From contig NZ_JBAJJM010000001.1 in assembly GCF_036880405.1 (NCBI RefSeq), positions 248,001-312,000 of the forward strand: a stretch of DNA of 64,000 bases, read 5' to 3'. A model generated the notes under the pieces. It saw only the letters and a list, made by a program, of their open reading frames with translations, did no database searches and was not told the DNA's origin. The position numbers were made by a program, and so were the translations under genes. Positions 23,543 to 32,285 of the stretch are shown here, piece after piece; the stretch's first letter is position 1; every line of letters begins with the position of its first letter. The stretch comes from Mannheimia indoligenes. Its GTDB lineage: Bacteria > Pseudomonadota > Gammaproteobacteria > Enterobacterales > Pasteurellaceae.

Positions 23543-24664
23543 ATGAACCCATTAGCTCCGTTACGTGAACAAATTGACCAAGTTGATCAACAACTTATAG
23601 CATTACTTTCCCAACGCCTAGCCCTTGTGGCAGAAGTGGGAAAAGTAAAATCAGAACACGGCATTCCTGTGTATGCCCCTGAGCGAGAAACCGCAATGAT
23701 TTCCGCCCGCCGAGAAGAGGCGGAAAAGCAAGGTGTTCCTGCCGATCTAATTGAAGATGTGCTACGCCGTGTAATGCGTGAATCTTACGCCAATGAAAAC
23801 AAGCACGGTTTCAAAAGAGTGAATTCTGCTATCCAAAAAATTGTAATTGTAGGCGGTAAAGGGAAATTAGGTGGATTATTCGGCAATTATTTAACCTTAT
23901 CCGGTTATAACGTTGAAGCCTTAGGACGAAATGATTGGGGCAATGCCGCAACTATTTTAGCCAACGCTGATTTAGTGATTGTTTGTGTACCAATTGCCAA
24001 CACTTTAGATACCATTGAGCGTTTAAAGCCTTATTTAACCGAAAATATGATTTTAGCAGATTTAACTTCTGTTAAATATCAGCCACTGCAAAAAATGCTG
24101 GAAGTGCATAATGGAGCGGTAGTTGGCTTGCACCCAATGTTCGGACCGGATATTGCGAGTCAAGCAAAACAAGTTATTGCCTGCTGTAATGGGCGTTACC
24201 CTGAGCGTTATGAATGGTTGATTGAACAAATGAAAATTTGGGGGGCGAAAATCGAACAGATTGAAGCAGCAGAACACGACCACGCAATGACTTATATTCA
24301 AGCGTTACGCCACTTTTCAACTTTTGTATTCGGGCTACACCTTTCCCGTCAGCCTATACAATTGTCGCAATTATTGGCGTTATCTTCCCCAATTTACAGA
24401 TTAGAATTAGCGATGATCGGGCGTTTATTTGCTCAAGACGGTAGCCTATACGCAGATATTATTGCTGATAAACCGGAAAATATAGACATTATTGAATCAC
24501 TCAAAGAGAGCTTTGAACAAGGTTTGGATTTCTTCAAACGTAACGATAAAGCCGGCTTTATCCAAGCTTTTGATGAAGTACACCATTGGTTTGGCGACTA
24601 TTCCGAACAATTCCTAAAAGAAAGCCGCATTTTGCTGCAACAGGCGAATGATTCAAGACGTTAG
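23543..24664 (+). CDS. tyrA: Bifunctional chorismate mutase/prephenate dehydrogenase
   Basis: Converts chorismate to prephenate and then to 4-hydroxyphenylpyruvate in tyrosine synthesis. The 373-residue fusion has an AroQ-type chorismate mutase domain (about residues 1-90, MNPLAPLREQIDQVDQQL with the helical catalytic residues) and a dehydrogenase domain with the NAD motif VGGKGKLGGLFGNYL, the LADLTSVK loop and GLHPMFGPD. The ATG at 23543 is used rather than the upstream in-frame TTG at 23531 because MNPLAPLRE is the conserved start. An uptake sequence (23515-23523) sits between it and aroG. The two genes are likely cotranscribed. Confidence 0.96.
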   Translation: MNPLAPLREQIDQVDQQLIALLSQRLALVAEVGKVKSEHGIPVYAPERETAMISARREEAEKQGVPADLIEDVLRRVMRESYANENKHGFKRVNSAIQKIVIVGGKGKLGGLFGNYLTLSGYNVEALGRNDWGNAATILANADLVIVCVPIANTLDTIERLKPYLTENMILADLTSVKYQPLQKMLEVHNGAVVGLHPMFGPDIASQAKQVIACCNGRYPERYEWLIEQMKIWGAKIEQIEAAEHDHAMTYIQALRHFSTFVFGLHLSRQPIQLSQLLALSSPIYRLELAMIGRLFAQDGSLYADIIADKPENIDIIESLKESFEQGLDFFKRNDKAGFIQAFDEVHHWFGDYSEQFLKESRILLQQANDSRR

Positions 24665-24863
24665 TTATTGAGGGTATTTTTACAAACATATTGATTGCTT
24701 CTATTTTAAAGCAGTTTGTGAGTGGGTATTTAAACGAGAAAATTTTAATTCATCAAATTCCGCCCCTCTTGACCAAATGCACAAAGCCGTTATTCCTTGC
24801 TTGAACTTGTTTTCTCTGTTTTTTATTTAAAATAAAACAAAGTGATTTTTCAAGAATAAAGCA

Positions 24864-26717
24864 ATGAATAATATCAAAACCTACCTCAGCAACCTAACCA
24901 AAGCAGACATTGAAAACGCCACCAAAGAACAGCTTGCATTAATCATTGATTATATGGAGCAAGTGAAAGGGGGTGTGAGTTTTACCGCTTTAATTAAAGA
25001 TAAAGTCGAGCAATTTAAACAGTTTGCGACAGAGGCGAACAATAAAATTATTTTAGAAGCCGCTTTGCAAGAGCAACAAGAAAAACAAGAGCTTTTGCGT
25101 GAGAGTGTGCGTTTTATGCGAAACCTTGACTATATTGAGAAAACAGTACAGGTTCAAAATACTCGTGAAGAGGATAGTCGTATTCAGCGTAATATTGAAA
25201 GACAGCAATACAATATTCAATCTCATTTAGCCGCGATGGCGGTATTACAACAGCGTTTTGATAGAGCGGAAGCGTTTTTCCAATCGCAAGAATATAAAGA
25301 AATTGAGAGAAAAATGGACGCTTTTGTTTCTCAACGTCCTGAGTTTGCGAAAATTTGGAATGAAGTTAAGCCAACAGAAGAAAAGCTTATCGCGGCTAAA
25401 GAACTCTTTGAAATGGCTAAAAATTCTAATCCCCCTTTGCCAAATGTAGAAAAACTTGCCAAAGCAGGTGTTGATTATTTAGTAAATAGCCAGCAAATTT
25501 TACAAAATAATAGTTTAAGTGAAGAACAAAAATTCAAAGAATTATTGCTTGTGCAAATTAAAAGTGCATTAGAGTTTAAATCTTATTTAAAAGAGAATGG
25601 CGATAAATTGACCCCACTTCAAGCGAATATGATTAGAGAGTTTGCTCGTAAGATAGGGAAAAGTGAGCTTTCAGAAGAAGATTTGTTGGAATTGTATAAA
25701 AATATCGAAAGTGGCAAAATAAAGATTCAAGATATAAAAAGTCAAGTTTTTTATTTTGATGCTTATATTGCCGAAGCAAATATTAATGAAACAATCCAAA
25801 AACGCAAAGAGTTGCAAGCGAAAATCGCCACCTATAAAGAAGATGAAGTCCCAGCCCATTTAAAAGGTCAGCTTAATAATTTAATTTATACTGAAATCAC
25901 CGTGGGGGTAACAAATCATATTCTTGCAAAACAAAAAGATGACGAAAACCTTAAAGGGTATCAAATTAAAATCAGTAGCTTTGGCTCCGATATGGGGGTG
26001 ATTTCATTAAAATCCAAAGATGGCGGACAAGTTATGTTGGATTTTACCGAAGCGATGTTGAAAGTGGGGTTGAAAAATTTAACTTCGGAAAATAAAACAG
26101 ATATTAACTCAATTGACGACTTCTTAAAAGATTTCACCAATATTAATACAAAATTTACTATTGTAAATGAAGAAGAGGGAAATGAGGCAAAATTTAACGG
26201 TATCAATGAACAATATGCGAAGTTAAGAGCATTGGTGAGCTATAAATTAGAAAATAAAGACAATGCTGAGTTAATGGATATGTTGGGTAAACATATTGAT
26301 GCGATGAAAAAAACATTAATTTCCGCTTATGTTAATGACCCTCATCTAAAAATGAATCGAGAAGAAGCCGAGCGTTTTATAAATCGTATGACCGAAGATG
26401 AAATTATGCGTTATTCTGCTTATGGGGCATACAATAATGTTTATAAAAAGGAAGAAGTTAATCAATTAACGCCTGCTTATTCTTTGGGGGTTATTTTACA
26501 GAAAATGAAAAATAAAGAGCCTGTTAGCGAGGAAGAAAAACAGTTCGCCCTAGATGAATTATCTAAACAAGGGAAACCGTTAGGGGAAATTAAAGAAGAA
26601 TATCCTCAATTAGATAAGCTTGTCGCAAAAGAACACGAAGCGGTCGCATTAGGAAATGCAAATGAGCAAACGAAAGAGGCTCAAATTGAAAATAGAAATT
26701 TTGAAGTTGGAGTATAA
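24864..26717 (+). CDS. Large soluble protein of unknown function (617 residues)
   Basis: I do not recognise this protein. It begins MNNIKTYLSNLTKADIEN, has no signal peptide or membrane helix, is very rich in Glu, Lys and Asn, and has long stretches with heptad-like charged/hydrophobic alternation (about residues 45-130 and 250-330) that suggest coiled coils. A small central region near residues 345-400 (YQIKISSFGSDMGVISLKSKDGG) looks beta-rich. The start has only a poor ribosome binding site (AGAATAAAG), but a TTGAAC/TATTTA promoter-like pair lies about 50-80 bases upstream. It stands at the left edge of an accessory block without uptake sequences and ends at a strong terminator. No function is proposed. 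Confidence 0.75.
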   Translation: MNNIKTYLSNLTKADIENATKEQLALIIDYMEQVKGGVSFTALIKDKVEQFKQFATEANNKIILEAALQEQQEKQELLRESVRFMRNLDYIEKTVQVQNTREEDSRIQRNIERQQYNIQSHLAAMAVLQQRFDRAEAFFQSQEYKEIERKMDAFVSQRPEFAKIWNEVKPTEEKLIAAKELFEMAKNSNPPLPNVEKLAKAGVDYLVNSQQILQNNSLSEEQKFKELLLVQIKSALEFKSYLKENGDKLTPLQANMIREFARKIGKSELSEEDLLELYKNIESGKIKIQDIKSQVFYFDAYIAEANINETIQKRKELQAKIATYKEDEVPAHLKGQLNNLIYTEITVGVTNHILAKQKDDENLKGYQIKISSFGSDMGVISLKSKDGGQVMLDFTEAMLKVGLKNLTSENKTDINSIDDFLKDFTNINTKFTIVNEEEGNEAKFNGINEQYAKLRALVSYKLENKDNAELMDMLGKHIDAMKKTLISAYVNDPHLKMNREEAERFINRMTEDEIMRYSAYGAYNNVYKKEEVNQLTPAYSLGVILQKMKNKEPVSEEEKQFALDELSKQGKPLGEIKEEYPQLDKLVAKEHEAVALGNANEQTKEAQIENRNFEVGV

Positions 26718-26718
26718 A

Positions 26719-26746
26719 ATAGAGGGGTTCCCCCTCTATTTTTTTA
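26719..26746. terminator. Bidirectional terminator between two accessory genes
   Basis: ATAGAGGGG (26719-26727) pairs with CCCCTCTAT (26731-26739), three-base loop, followed by seven T residues. It closes the 617-residue gene; its T-run overlaps the stop codon of the convergent gene. Confidence 0.85.
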
Positions 26747-27286
26747 GTTTTCTTCATATAATTTGAGATTTTTAAGAATTTGTGTTGAAAAGTTAATTTC
26801 ATTTCTTAATTGGTCAAATTCAGGTGTACCTTCGATTTTTAAAAGGTAATCCCAAAATTGGTATTTAAACGCTCGCTGAATGTTTTTAATTTTAGCACCA
26901 TATTGGAAAAGCATTTCAGGGTTATAGCCGTCCAAATAAATGGTTTTACGCATTGGCTTTAAAGTTTGTAAACTCTCAATAAAGACTTTCGTCATCTTAA
27001 TAATATCGCTTTCAGATTTATTCTCTTGTTTTAAGAATTTATTTAGTGCAATATCAACAAGAGTGTAAGTACGAGCTGATTTCATAACAAAATTCCATGC
27101 TGGTGTCTTAATCGCTTTTCGCTCACCATTGACGATTTCATATTTGGTTTTGCCATCGTCAGGAAATGCAGGTGCTTTCACCGTAATCTTCCCAAATTCA
27201 GGGTCGATAAACGTATCGCCAATTTTAGCGTGTGCGGTGGTGGTTGTGGCTAATGCAAGTAGTGCAATCGTAATAAGTTTTTTCAT
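26744..27286 (-). CDS. Exported protein of unknown function (180 residues)
   Basis: A small protein with a clear Sec signal peptide (MKKLITIALLALATTTTAHA, cleavage after AHA near residue 20). The mature part contains IGDTFIDPEFGKITVKAPAFPDD and a helical C-terminal half. I do not recognise a family. The ATG at 27286, preceded by a TGGAG ribosome binding site, is chosen over an earlier in-frame codon at 27298 because it begins the signal peptide. It lies 74 bases downstream of the membrane protein gene on the same strand, so they may form one unit. Confidence 0.7.
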   Translation of the reverse strand: MKKLITIALLALATTTTAHAKIGDTFIDPEFGKITVKAPAFPDDGKTKYEIVNGERKAIKTPAWNFVMKSARTYTLVDIALNKFLKQENKSESDIIKMTKVFIESLQTLKPMRKTIYLDGYNPEMLFQYGAKIKNIQRAFKYQFWDYLLKIEGTPEFDQLRNEINFSTQILKNLKLYEEN

Positions 27287-27360
27287 AGTAGGCTCCATTT
27301 TTAATGGGTAATCTTTATTTTAATAAAAAAGTTTTGTGCATTTAGGGAATATGGACGGTA

Positions 27361-28224
27361 TTAACTATTTTGCTCATCAATAGTGTCAAGATAATCCTCA
27401 ATCTTGTCTTTTTGCACAAAGAAATAGGCTGATAAAAATGCAAAGAATGCAGTCCCAAAAATAATTAGAAATTTTGCGAAAATTTCTAGAATCTCGTGGG
27501 AGGAATCTTCATTTTTATTATTTTTTTCATTACAAGTGTTTATACTTTCATCTTTTTCTTGTATGTTTTTGGAATTGTTACATTCACACTCTTTTTGAAG
27601 AGTGTTTGTTTTTTCATTAATATCTTTACTTTGTTGTGTTTTTGGGGTGATAACATCATTGTTTTGAGTTTGGGTTTCCTCTATCGGTTGTGTGATAATA
27701 TTGCTGTCTTGAGTTTGACTTTCTTTTTCTTTGTTTTTGATATTATATTCCGTCTCTTTTATTGTATTATCAATATTGCATTGCGTTTTTATTTTTCTGA
27801 TTTCATCTTTTAGCTCTTGATGTCTTTTTTGAGTGTCTGTTTCATTTATTATTTCACTGCTTGTTGTAACTAATGTATTTAAACTACAAGCAGTAGCTAA
27901 GCAGGATATTATTAGCATATTGAAAATAAAATTGCTTGATATTGACATTTTCTTTTTTATATTCTCAAAAAAGGTTGTTTTTAATCTTTTGGCAAGACAA
28001 GTTGTGAATAAAAATAGGAATGCTAGGGGAATGATAACAATAAGTAATTCTTTATATTGAGATATGTCTTTAGGAGGTGCTACAAAATAGACTATAGAAA
28101 ATACTATAATAAAAGCTAAAACTACTGCTACTACTGCTAATAAGCAAATATTTATTATGTTTATTAGCTTTTCTTTTATTTTTTCATTTTCTTGTGATGG
28201 GTTTTGTTGGTTTTCTGAACTCAT
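27361..28224 (-). CDS. K/N-rich membrane protein of unknown function (287 residues)
   Basis: Three hydrophobic segments near the N-terminus (about residues 25-48, 58-78 and 98-118), then about 120 strongly hydrophilic residues and a fourth membrane segment near 245-268. The hydrophilic part has two imperfect copies of an ETQTQ-Asp/Asn-rich-ITP motif and a cysteine cluster (KECECNN). Codon use is very AT-rich with runs of AAA, AAT and ATT, unlike the surrounding housekeeping genes. An AAAGGAAA ribosome binding site precedes the ATG. No family is recognised. The topology with a large charged loop could suit a sensor or envelope-anchoring role, but that is speculation. Confidence 0.65.
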   Translation of the reverse strand: MSSENQQNPSQENEKIKEKLINIINICLLAVVAVVLAFIIVFSIVYFVAPPKDISQYKELLIVIIPLAFLFLFTTCLAKRLKTTFFENIKKKMSISSNFIFNMLIISCLATACSLNTLVTTSSEIINETDTQKRHQELKDEIRKIKTQCNIDNTIKETEYNIKNKEKESQTQDSNIITQPIEETQTQNNDVITPKTQQSKDINEKTNTLQKECECNNSKNIQEKDESINTCNEKNNKNEDSSHEILEIFAKFLIIFGTAFFAFLSAYFFVQKDKIEDYLDTIDEQNS

Positions 28225-28348
28225 AATGTTTCCTTTATAATCTAAGTGAAAATTGGAGTTCTTATTCTAAATCGTTTTTTTTTCGTCAATATCCATTCAA
28301 AAAATAATCAATAATTTTAACAAAATCCAACCAATAGCCAGCACAAAC

Positions 28349-28385
28349 ACCCCTGAACGCAAGCGTTAGGGGTGGTTTTGATAGG
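28349..28385. terminator. GC-rich hairpin downstream of the transposase gene
   Basis: ACCCCT and AACGC (28349-28360, with one bulged G) pair with GCGTT and AGGGGT (28363-28373). A T-rich stretch follows on the plus strand. It stands in the 211-base gap between the transposase gene and the membrane protein gene. A second, 6-bp hairpin (GCCTTC/GAAGGC) lies near 28410-28430. Confidence 0.5.
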
Positions 28386-28435
28386 GTTTTAGCCTACTAA
28401 GCTGCTCTGCATACCGCCTTCAGTTTGGAAGGCTG

Positions 28436-29446
28436 CTAGATAAGCTTAATCGGTGGGTGATTAAAACAAAGTGTAGATAAATGTATTAGTTTTTGAATAA
28501 GGCTATCTTGATTATGGTTTCTTCGATAAGCGGTTTCTAAGCTAAATAAGAAAATATATTTCTGGCTAATATGTTTGACGATATTTAAATTATGAACAAG
28601 CAAACTATTAAAATTTTCCGCAAGGTTATTACTTACCCCATTTGGGGTGCAAAATTCTTTGGCGTGATTAACTTTTTGATGGTTAAAGCCTTGCTGTTTA
28701 ATAATCGAGTAAACAGGGGCGGAATCAGTATGAATTTTGCTATTTTTATCCACCTGATTTAATATTTTTAATACCGTTTCTTTATCTTCTGTTTTAGCAA
28801 TATAAACAATGCTCTTTTTTACCCATTTATTCGGTTGTTTTTCATCTTTGTATTTACAGGTGGCATTAATAATCGAAAATTTGTTTTTCTGCTTATCAAG
28901 TTTGTTTTTATCTTTATTTATTGCATTGGCTTGCTGAGAATTGCATTTTCTAATGGATTTGGTTTTATATTTTCCATCAATATGCACTTCACCTTGTAAT
29001 AAAATGCTTTCTTGTTCTTTTAAAAAAGTATATTGGATTTTCTTTACATTCATAAAGGCGGTTTTATAACAAATGCCAAGATCGATACTTAGTTGATAAA
29101 TAGAAATAGCACATCTTCGGTTATTAAAGTATAGTAATAAATGATAAATATCAACAAAAGATAATTTTCGAGAATGGAATATCGTGCCGGAACTTAAACT
29201 AAAGGTATGTTTGCAGTATTTGCAACGCCACTGTTTGCGTGTTTTTATATAATAGGCTTGATGCTTTTTTTGACAATGGGGGCAAATTTGCTCGCTTAAA
29301 CTCTCCCAACGTAAATATTGAAAGAAATTGCGAGCGGTTTCTTCATTAATATTTTTAATCGATTTTATGTTTAATTTTGAGTTTTCTTTATCTAATCCTA
29401 ATAATTTGTGAGGCATTTTTAAAAATAAAATAGCGTCTTTCGACAT
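28436..29446 (-). CDS. IS1595-family (ISXO2-like) transposase
   Basis: A 336-residue transposase. An N-terminal zinc ribbon is formed by CPHC and CKYC (about residues 58-87), followed by a helix-turn-helix and the ISXO2-like catalytic domain with HIDGKYK, HTDSAPVY, NHAKEF and NNLAENFNS carrying the acidic and polar residues of the active site. The Lys-rich insert near KNKLDKQKNK is unusual. The frame appears intact. I could not find convincing terminal inverted repeats; only a 7-bp direct repeat GATAGGG at 28380-28386 and 29468-29474 flanks it. It may be a degraded element or a domesticated gene. recF follows about 90 bases further on. Confidence 0.85.
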   Translation of the reverse strand: MSKDAILFLKMPHKLLGLDKENSKLNIKSIKNINEETARNFFQYLRWESLSEQICPHCQKKHQAYYIKTRKQWRCKYCKHTFSLSSGTIFHSRKLSFVDIYHLLLYFNNRRCAISIYQLSIDLGICYKTAFMNVKKIQYTFLKEQESILLQGEVHIDGKYKTKSIRKCNSQQANAINKDKNKLDKQKNKFSIINATCKYKDEKQPNKWVKKSIVYIAKTEDKETVLKILNQVDKNSKIHTDSAPVYSIIKQQGFNHQKVNHAKEFCTPNGVSNNLAENFNSLLVHNLNIVKHISQKYIFLFSLETAYRRNHNQDSLIQKLIHLSTLCFNHPPIKLI

Positions 29447-29535
29447 TACAATTTATTTTAAAAATGCGATAGGGAGAAAACCAAATAGATGAGAAAAATT
29501 TTTTAAAAATATTTTTTGCAAATTTTTGCCATAAA

Positions 29536-30630
29536 TTAACCGCTTGCAAGTGGCTGAATATCACCGTTTTTCACTTCAAACAAGCGATCATCCGCCCTAT
29601 CTTGCCACTGCATTTGATTAAGTTGATCTTGGGTAATTGCCGTAACAAACACTTGCGAGCCGTTTTCTCTTAAACGGTGGGCTAAAAGTTCACGTTTGGT
29701 TGGGTCAAGCTCTGAGGCGAAATCGTCAATCAAAAACAGGCATTGGCGTTGTTTTTGGGCGACTAAATGTTCCCCTTGTGCTAAGCGTAACGCACACATC
29801 AGTAATTTGAGTTGCCCGCGGGAAAGCACATCTTCTACCGGCAAGCCGTTCGCTTTAAAACGGAAATCCGCTTTTTGTGCCCCAATCATTGTGTAACCAA
29901 TCGCTTTATCACGCTCAAAGCCTTGTACCAGAATTTCGGCATAATCCGCTCCCTTTTCCCAACCTTGATGAAAACTTAAGCCGATTTCTAATTCCGGCAA
30001 GAAAAATTGACAGGTTTTCTCAATTTCAGGGCGGAGAGCTTCGGCATATTCCGCTCGCATTTGGCTTACTGCATAGGTGGTTTTCACCAGTTCAATATCC
30101 CACGCTTTTAGCTCTTGGTAAGAACGCACTTGTTGCAAGGCAGAATTTCGCTGTTTTAATAAACGGCGTAGGTTAGTCCAATGGGTGTAGAAATCAGAAT
30201 GTTGGTGGAACAAGCCCCAATCCAAAAAGGCTCGGCGATAGCTCGGACCGCCGTTTAGCAGTGTTAAGCCCTCAGGCGTAATCACTTGCATTGGGAGTAA
30301 CTGAGCGAGATCAGCAATTTTATTGCCATCTTCGCCGTTGATTTTCAGAGTAGTGTCGCCACTTCGAGATTTCTGAATGCCAACCGACCACGAATGTTGG
30401 GCTTCGTCAATTTTGCCGTGTAAGACAAAATCATCACTATCATAATTGATGATGCGGTTGCTGATATGGCTTTTAAAGGAACGCCCGTGCCCGAGATAAA
30501 AAATGGCTTCCAACAGGCTGGTTTTACCGCTGCCGTTTGAGCCGACTAAAAAGTTAAAATGGGGGCTAAATGTTAAATCGGCACTTTGGATATTGCGGAA
30601 ATGATTAATCAGTAAACGGGTTAAAGCCAT
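29536..30630 (-). CDS. recF: DNA replication and repair protein RecF
   Basis: A 364-residue SMC-like ATPase that loads RecA at single-strand gaps together with RecO and RecR. The P-loop is GSNGSGKTSLLEAIF (about residues 30-44), the ABC signature VLSRGQLKLLMCALRLAQ lies near 270-290 and Walker B is CLFLIDDFASELD. The ATG at 30630 gives the conserved start MALTRLLINHFRNIQ; the TTG five codons upstream is rejected. It is not next to dnaA-dnaN as in many bacteria, but is divergent from ybaB-recR, so two genes of the RecFOR pathway are neighbours here. Confidence 0.96.
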   Translation of the reverse strand: MALTRLLINHFRNIQSADLTFSPHFNFLVGSNGSGKTSLLEAIFYLGHGRSFKSHISNRIINYDSDDFVLHGKIDEAQHSWSVGIQKSRSGDTTLKINGEDGNKIADLAQLLPMQVITPEGLTLLNGGPSYRRAFLDWGLFHQHSDFYTHWTNLRRLLKQRNSALQQVRSYQELKAWDIELVKTTYAVSQMRAEYAEALRPEIEKTCQFFLPELEIGLSFHQGWEKGADYAEILVQGFERDKAIGYTMIGAQKADFRFKANGLPVEDVLSRGQLKLLMCALRLAQGEHLVAQKQRQCLFLIDDFASELDPTKRELLAHRLRENGSQVFVTAITQDQLNQMQWQDRADDRLFEVKNGDIQPLASG

Positions 30631-30771
30631 AAAGTGAGAATACAAGCGGTTAAAAATGAGTGGTATTTTACCAAATTTGCAAAATTTTGGGAAAAATTAA
30701 CCGCTTGCAGATTAGACAAGCGTTCAGTAAAATGAACCGCTTATTTTATCGCTAAATTTAGAGGAAAAATT

Positions 30772-31110
30772 ATGTTTGGAAAAGGCGGTTTAGGTGGCTT
30801 AGGCGGCTTAATGAAACAGGCTCAGCAAATGCAAGAGCGTATGCAAAAAATGCAAGAAGAGATCGCACAATTAGAAGTAACAGGCGAATCTGGAGCAGGT
30901 TTGGTGAAAATAACCATTAACGGGGCACACAACTGCCGCCGTATTGAGATCGACCCATCATTAATGGAAGATGATAAAGAGATGGTGGAAGACTTAGTTG
31001 CAGCAGCGTTTAACGATGCCGTTCGCCGTGCAGAAGAAATGCAAAAAGAAAAAATGGCGAGTGTAACAGCAGGTATGCAATTACCACCGGGTATGAAATT
31101 CCCATTCTAA
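30772..31110 (+). CDS. ybaB: YbaB/EbfC-family nucleoid-associated protein
   Basis: A 112-residue DNA-binding protein. It starts MFGKGGLGGLGGLMKQAQQMQERMQKMQEE, with a Gly-rich lead and a methionine/glutamine-rich helix, then the beta-strand segment TGESGAGLVKITINGAHNC and a C-terminal helix ending GMQLPPGMKFPF. The family forms homodimers that bind DNA and is regularly encoded upstream of recR, as here, where the ybaB stop lies six bases before the recR start. An AGAGGAAA ribosome binding site is present. Two uptake-like sequences precede it. Confidence 0.96.
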   Translation: MFGKGGLGGLGGLMKQAQQMQERMQKMQEEIAQLEVTGESGAGLVKITINGAHNCRRIEIDPSLMEDDKEMVEDLVAAAFNDAVRRAEEMQKEKMASVTAGMQLPPGMKFPF

Positions 31111-31116
31111 TTGAGT

Positions 31117-31722
31117 ATGCAAACCAGTCCTTTACTTGAAAATTTAATGGAAGCCTTACGAGCGTTGCCAGGCGTTGGTCCAAAATCGGCACAGCGAATG
31201 GCATATCATCTGCTGCAACGTAATCGTTCGGGCGGTGTGGCATTGGCTAAGGCATTAAGCGAAGCAATGAGCCATATCGGGCATTGCCAATCTTGCCGTA
31301 CCTTTACCGAAGAAGAGGAATGCACAATTTGCAAAAATCCTCGCCGTCAAATGAGCGGACAGCTTTGTGTGGTTGAAATGCCGGAAGATATTCAAGCTAT
31401 TGAGCAAACCGGGCAGTTTTCGGGGCGTTATTTTGTGCTAATGGGGCATTTGTCGCCGATTGATGGTATTGGTCCACGTGAAATTGGGCTGGATTTACTC
31501 CAACAGCGTTTGGAAAATGAATCATTCCACGAAGTGATTTTAGCCACTAATCCAACCATTGAGGGCGATGCGACGGCAAACTATATCGCCGAAATGTGTA
31601 AGATGTACAACGTAAAAGCAACTAGAATTGCACACGGAGTGCCTGTTGGCGGTTCGCTTGAAATGGTAGATGGTACGACGCTTTCCCATTCATTTGCCGG
31701 GCGACGTGATATTACCTTTTAA
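31117..31722 (+). CDS. recR: Recombination protein RecR
   Basis: A 201-residue protein that forms a ring clamp with RecO to help RecA displace SSB at gaps. It contains the helix-hairpin-helix region LRALPGVGPKSAQRMAYHLL, a zinc finger CQSC...CTIC (about residues 57-72), a Toprim domain (VVEMPEDIQAIEQTGQFSGRYFVLMGHLSPIDGIGP) and the C-terminal Walker-like GTTLSHSF. The conserved start MQTSPLLENLMEAL at 31117 is used rather than the TTG six bases earlier. The close spacing to ybaB suggests translational coupling. Confidence 0.97.
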   Translation: MQTSPLLENLMEALRALPGVGPKSAQRMAYHLLQRNRSGGVALAKALSEAMSHIGHCQSCRTFTEEEECTICKNPRRQMSGQLCVVEMPEDIQAIEQTGQFSGRYFVLMGHLSPIDGIGPREIGLDLLQQRLENESFHEVILATNPTIEGDATANYIAEMCKMYNVKATRIAHGVPVGGSLEMVDGTTLSHSFAGRRDITF

Positions 31723-31802
31723 ACTATTTCGGTATAGGCTTAATTCTGATATAATTACTCAACTATTTTAATTTTAAAATTCTATTTTATTGAGGTTAAA
31801 AA

Positions 31803-32135
31803 ATGGAAACTATCGACAAAATCAAACAACAAATTAGCGAAAATCCAATTCTACTTTATATGAAAGGTTCACCAAAATTCCCATCTTGCGGTTTCTCAGC
31901 TCGTGCGGTGGAAGCAGTCATCAACTGCCAAGTGCCATTCGGTTATGTGGATATTTTAGCTAATCCAGACATTCGTGCTGAATTACCAAAATTCGCAAAC
32001 TGGCCAACTTTCCCACAATTATGGGTAGAAGGCGAGTTAATCGGCGGTTGTGATATCGTGTTAGAAATGTTCCAAAAAGGTGAATTACAAGAATTGTTAA
32101 AAGCAACGGCAGAAAAGCACGCAGCAAATTCTTAA
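31803..32135 (+). CDS. grxD: Monothiol glutaredoxin Grx4
   Basis: A 110-residue CGFS-type glutaredoxin that binds a [2Fe-2S] cluster and delivers it to target proteins. The active motif lies in KGSPKFPSCGFSARAVEA (Cys29-Ser32 region), with the glutathione-binding WPTFPQLWVEGELIGGCDI. Length matches the family. A GAGGTTAAAA ribosome binding region precedes the ATG. It is monocistronic, ended by a strong hairpin. Confidence 0.97.
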   Translation: METIDKIKQQISENPILLYMKGSPKFPSCGFSARAVEAVINCQVPFGYVDILANPDIRAELPKFANWPTFPQLWVEGELIGGCDIVLEMFQKGELQELLKATAEKHAANS

Positions 32136-32198
32136 AGTCAATCGTTAAGGCTCTTAATTTAATCAGTTCCCAATAATGGTTAGATTGGTTTAATTCAA

Positions 32199-32234
32199 GG
32201 ACTAAGCCCGATATTCTAAGGGCTTAGTCCTTTT
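32199..32234 (+). terminator. Terminator of grxD
   Basis: GGACTAAGCCC (32199-32209) pairs with GGGCTTAGTCC (32220-32230), followed by four T residues. An 11-bp perfect stem. Confidence 0.85.
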
Positions 32235-32285
32235 AATTTCATTTGAATACGAACAAATAATATTTGTGAATATGTTGAAGATAAA

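Noticed and set aside
27496..28060. Two hydrophobic plus-strand ORFs opposite the K/N-rich membrane protein
   Set aside because: They are antisense to AT-rich Lys/Asn codons, which naturally read as Phe/Ile/Leu; neither has a ribosome binding site.
24665..29520. Lack of uptake sequences as proof that the tyrA-recF block is foreign
   Set aside because: A housekeeping stretch of about 9 kb (12.6-21.6 kb) also lacks exact copies, so absence alone is not decisive; composition and gene content are better evidence.
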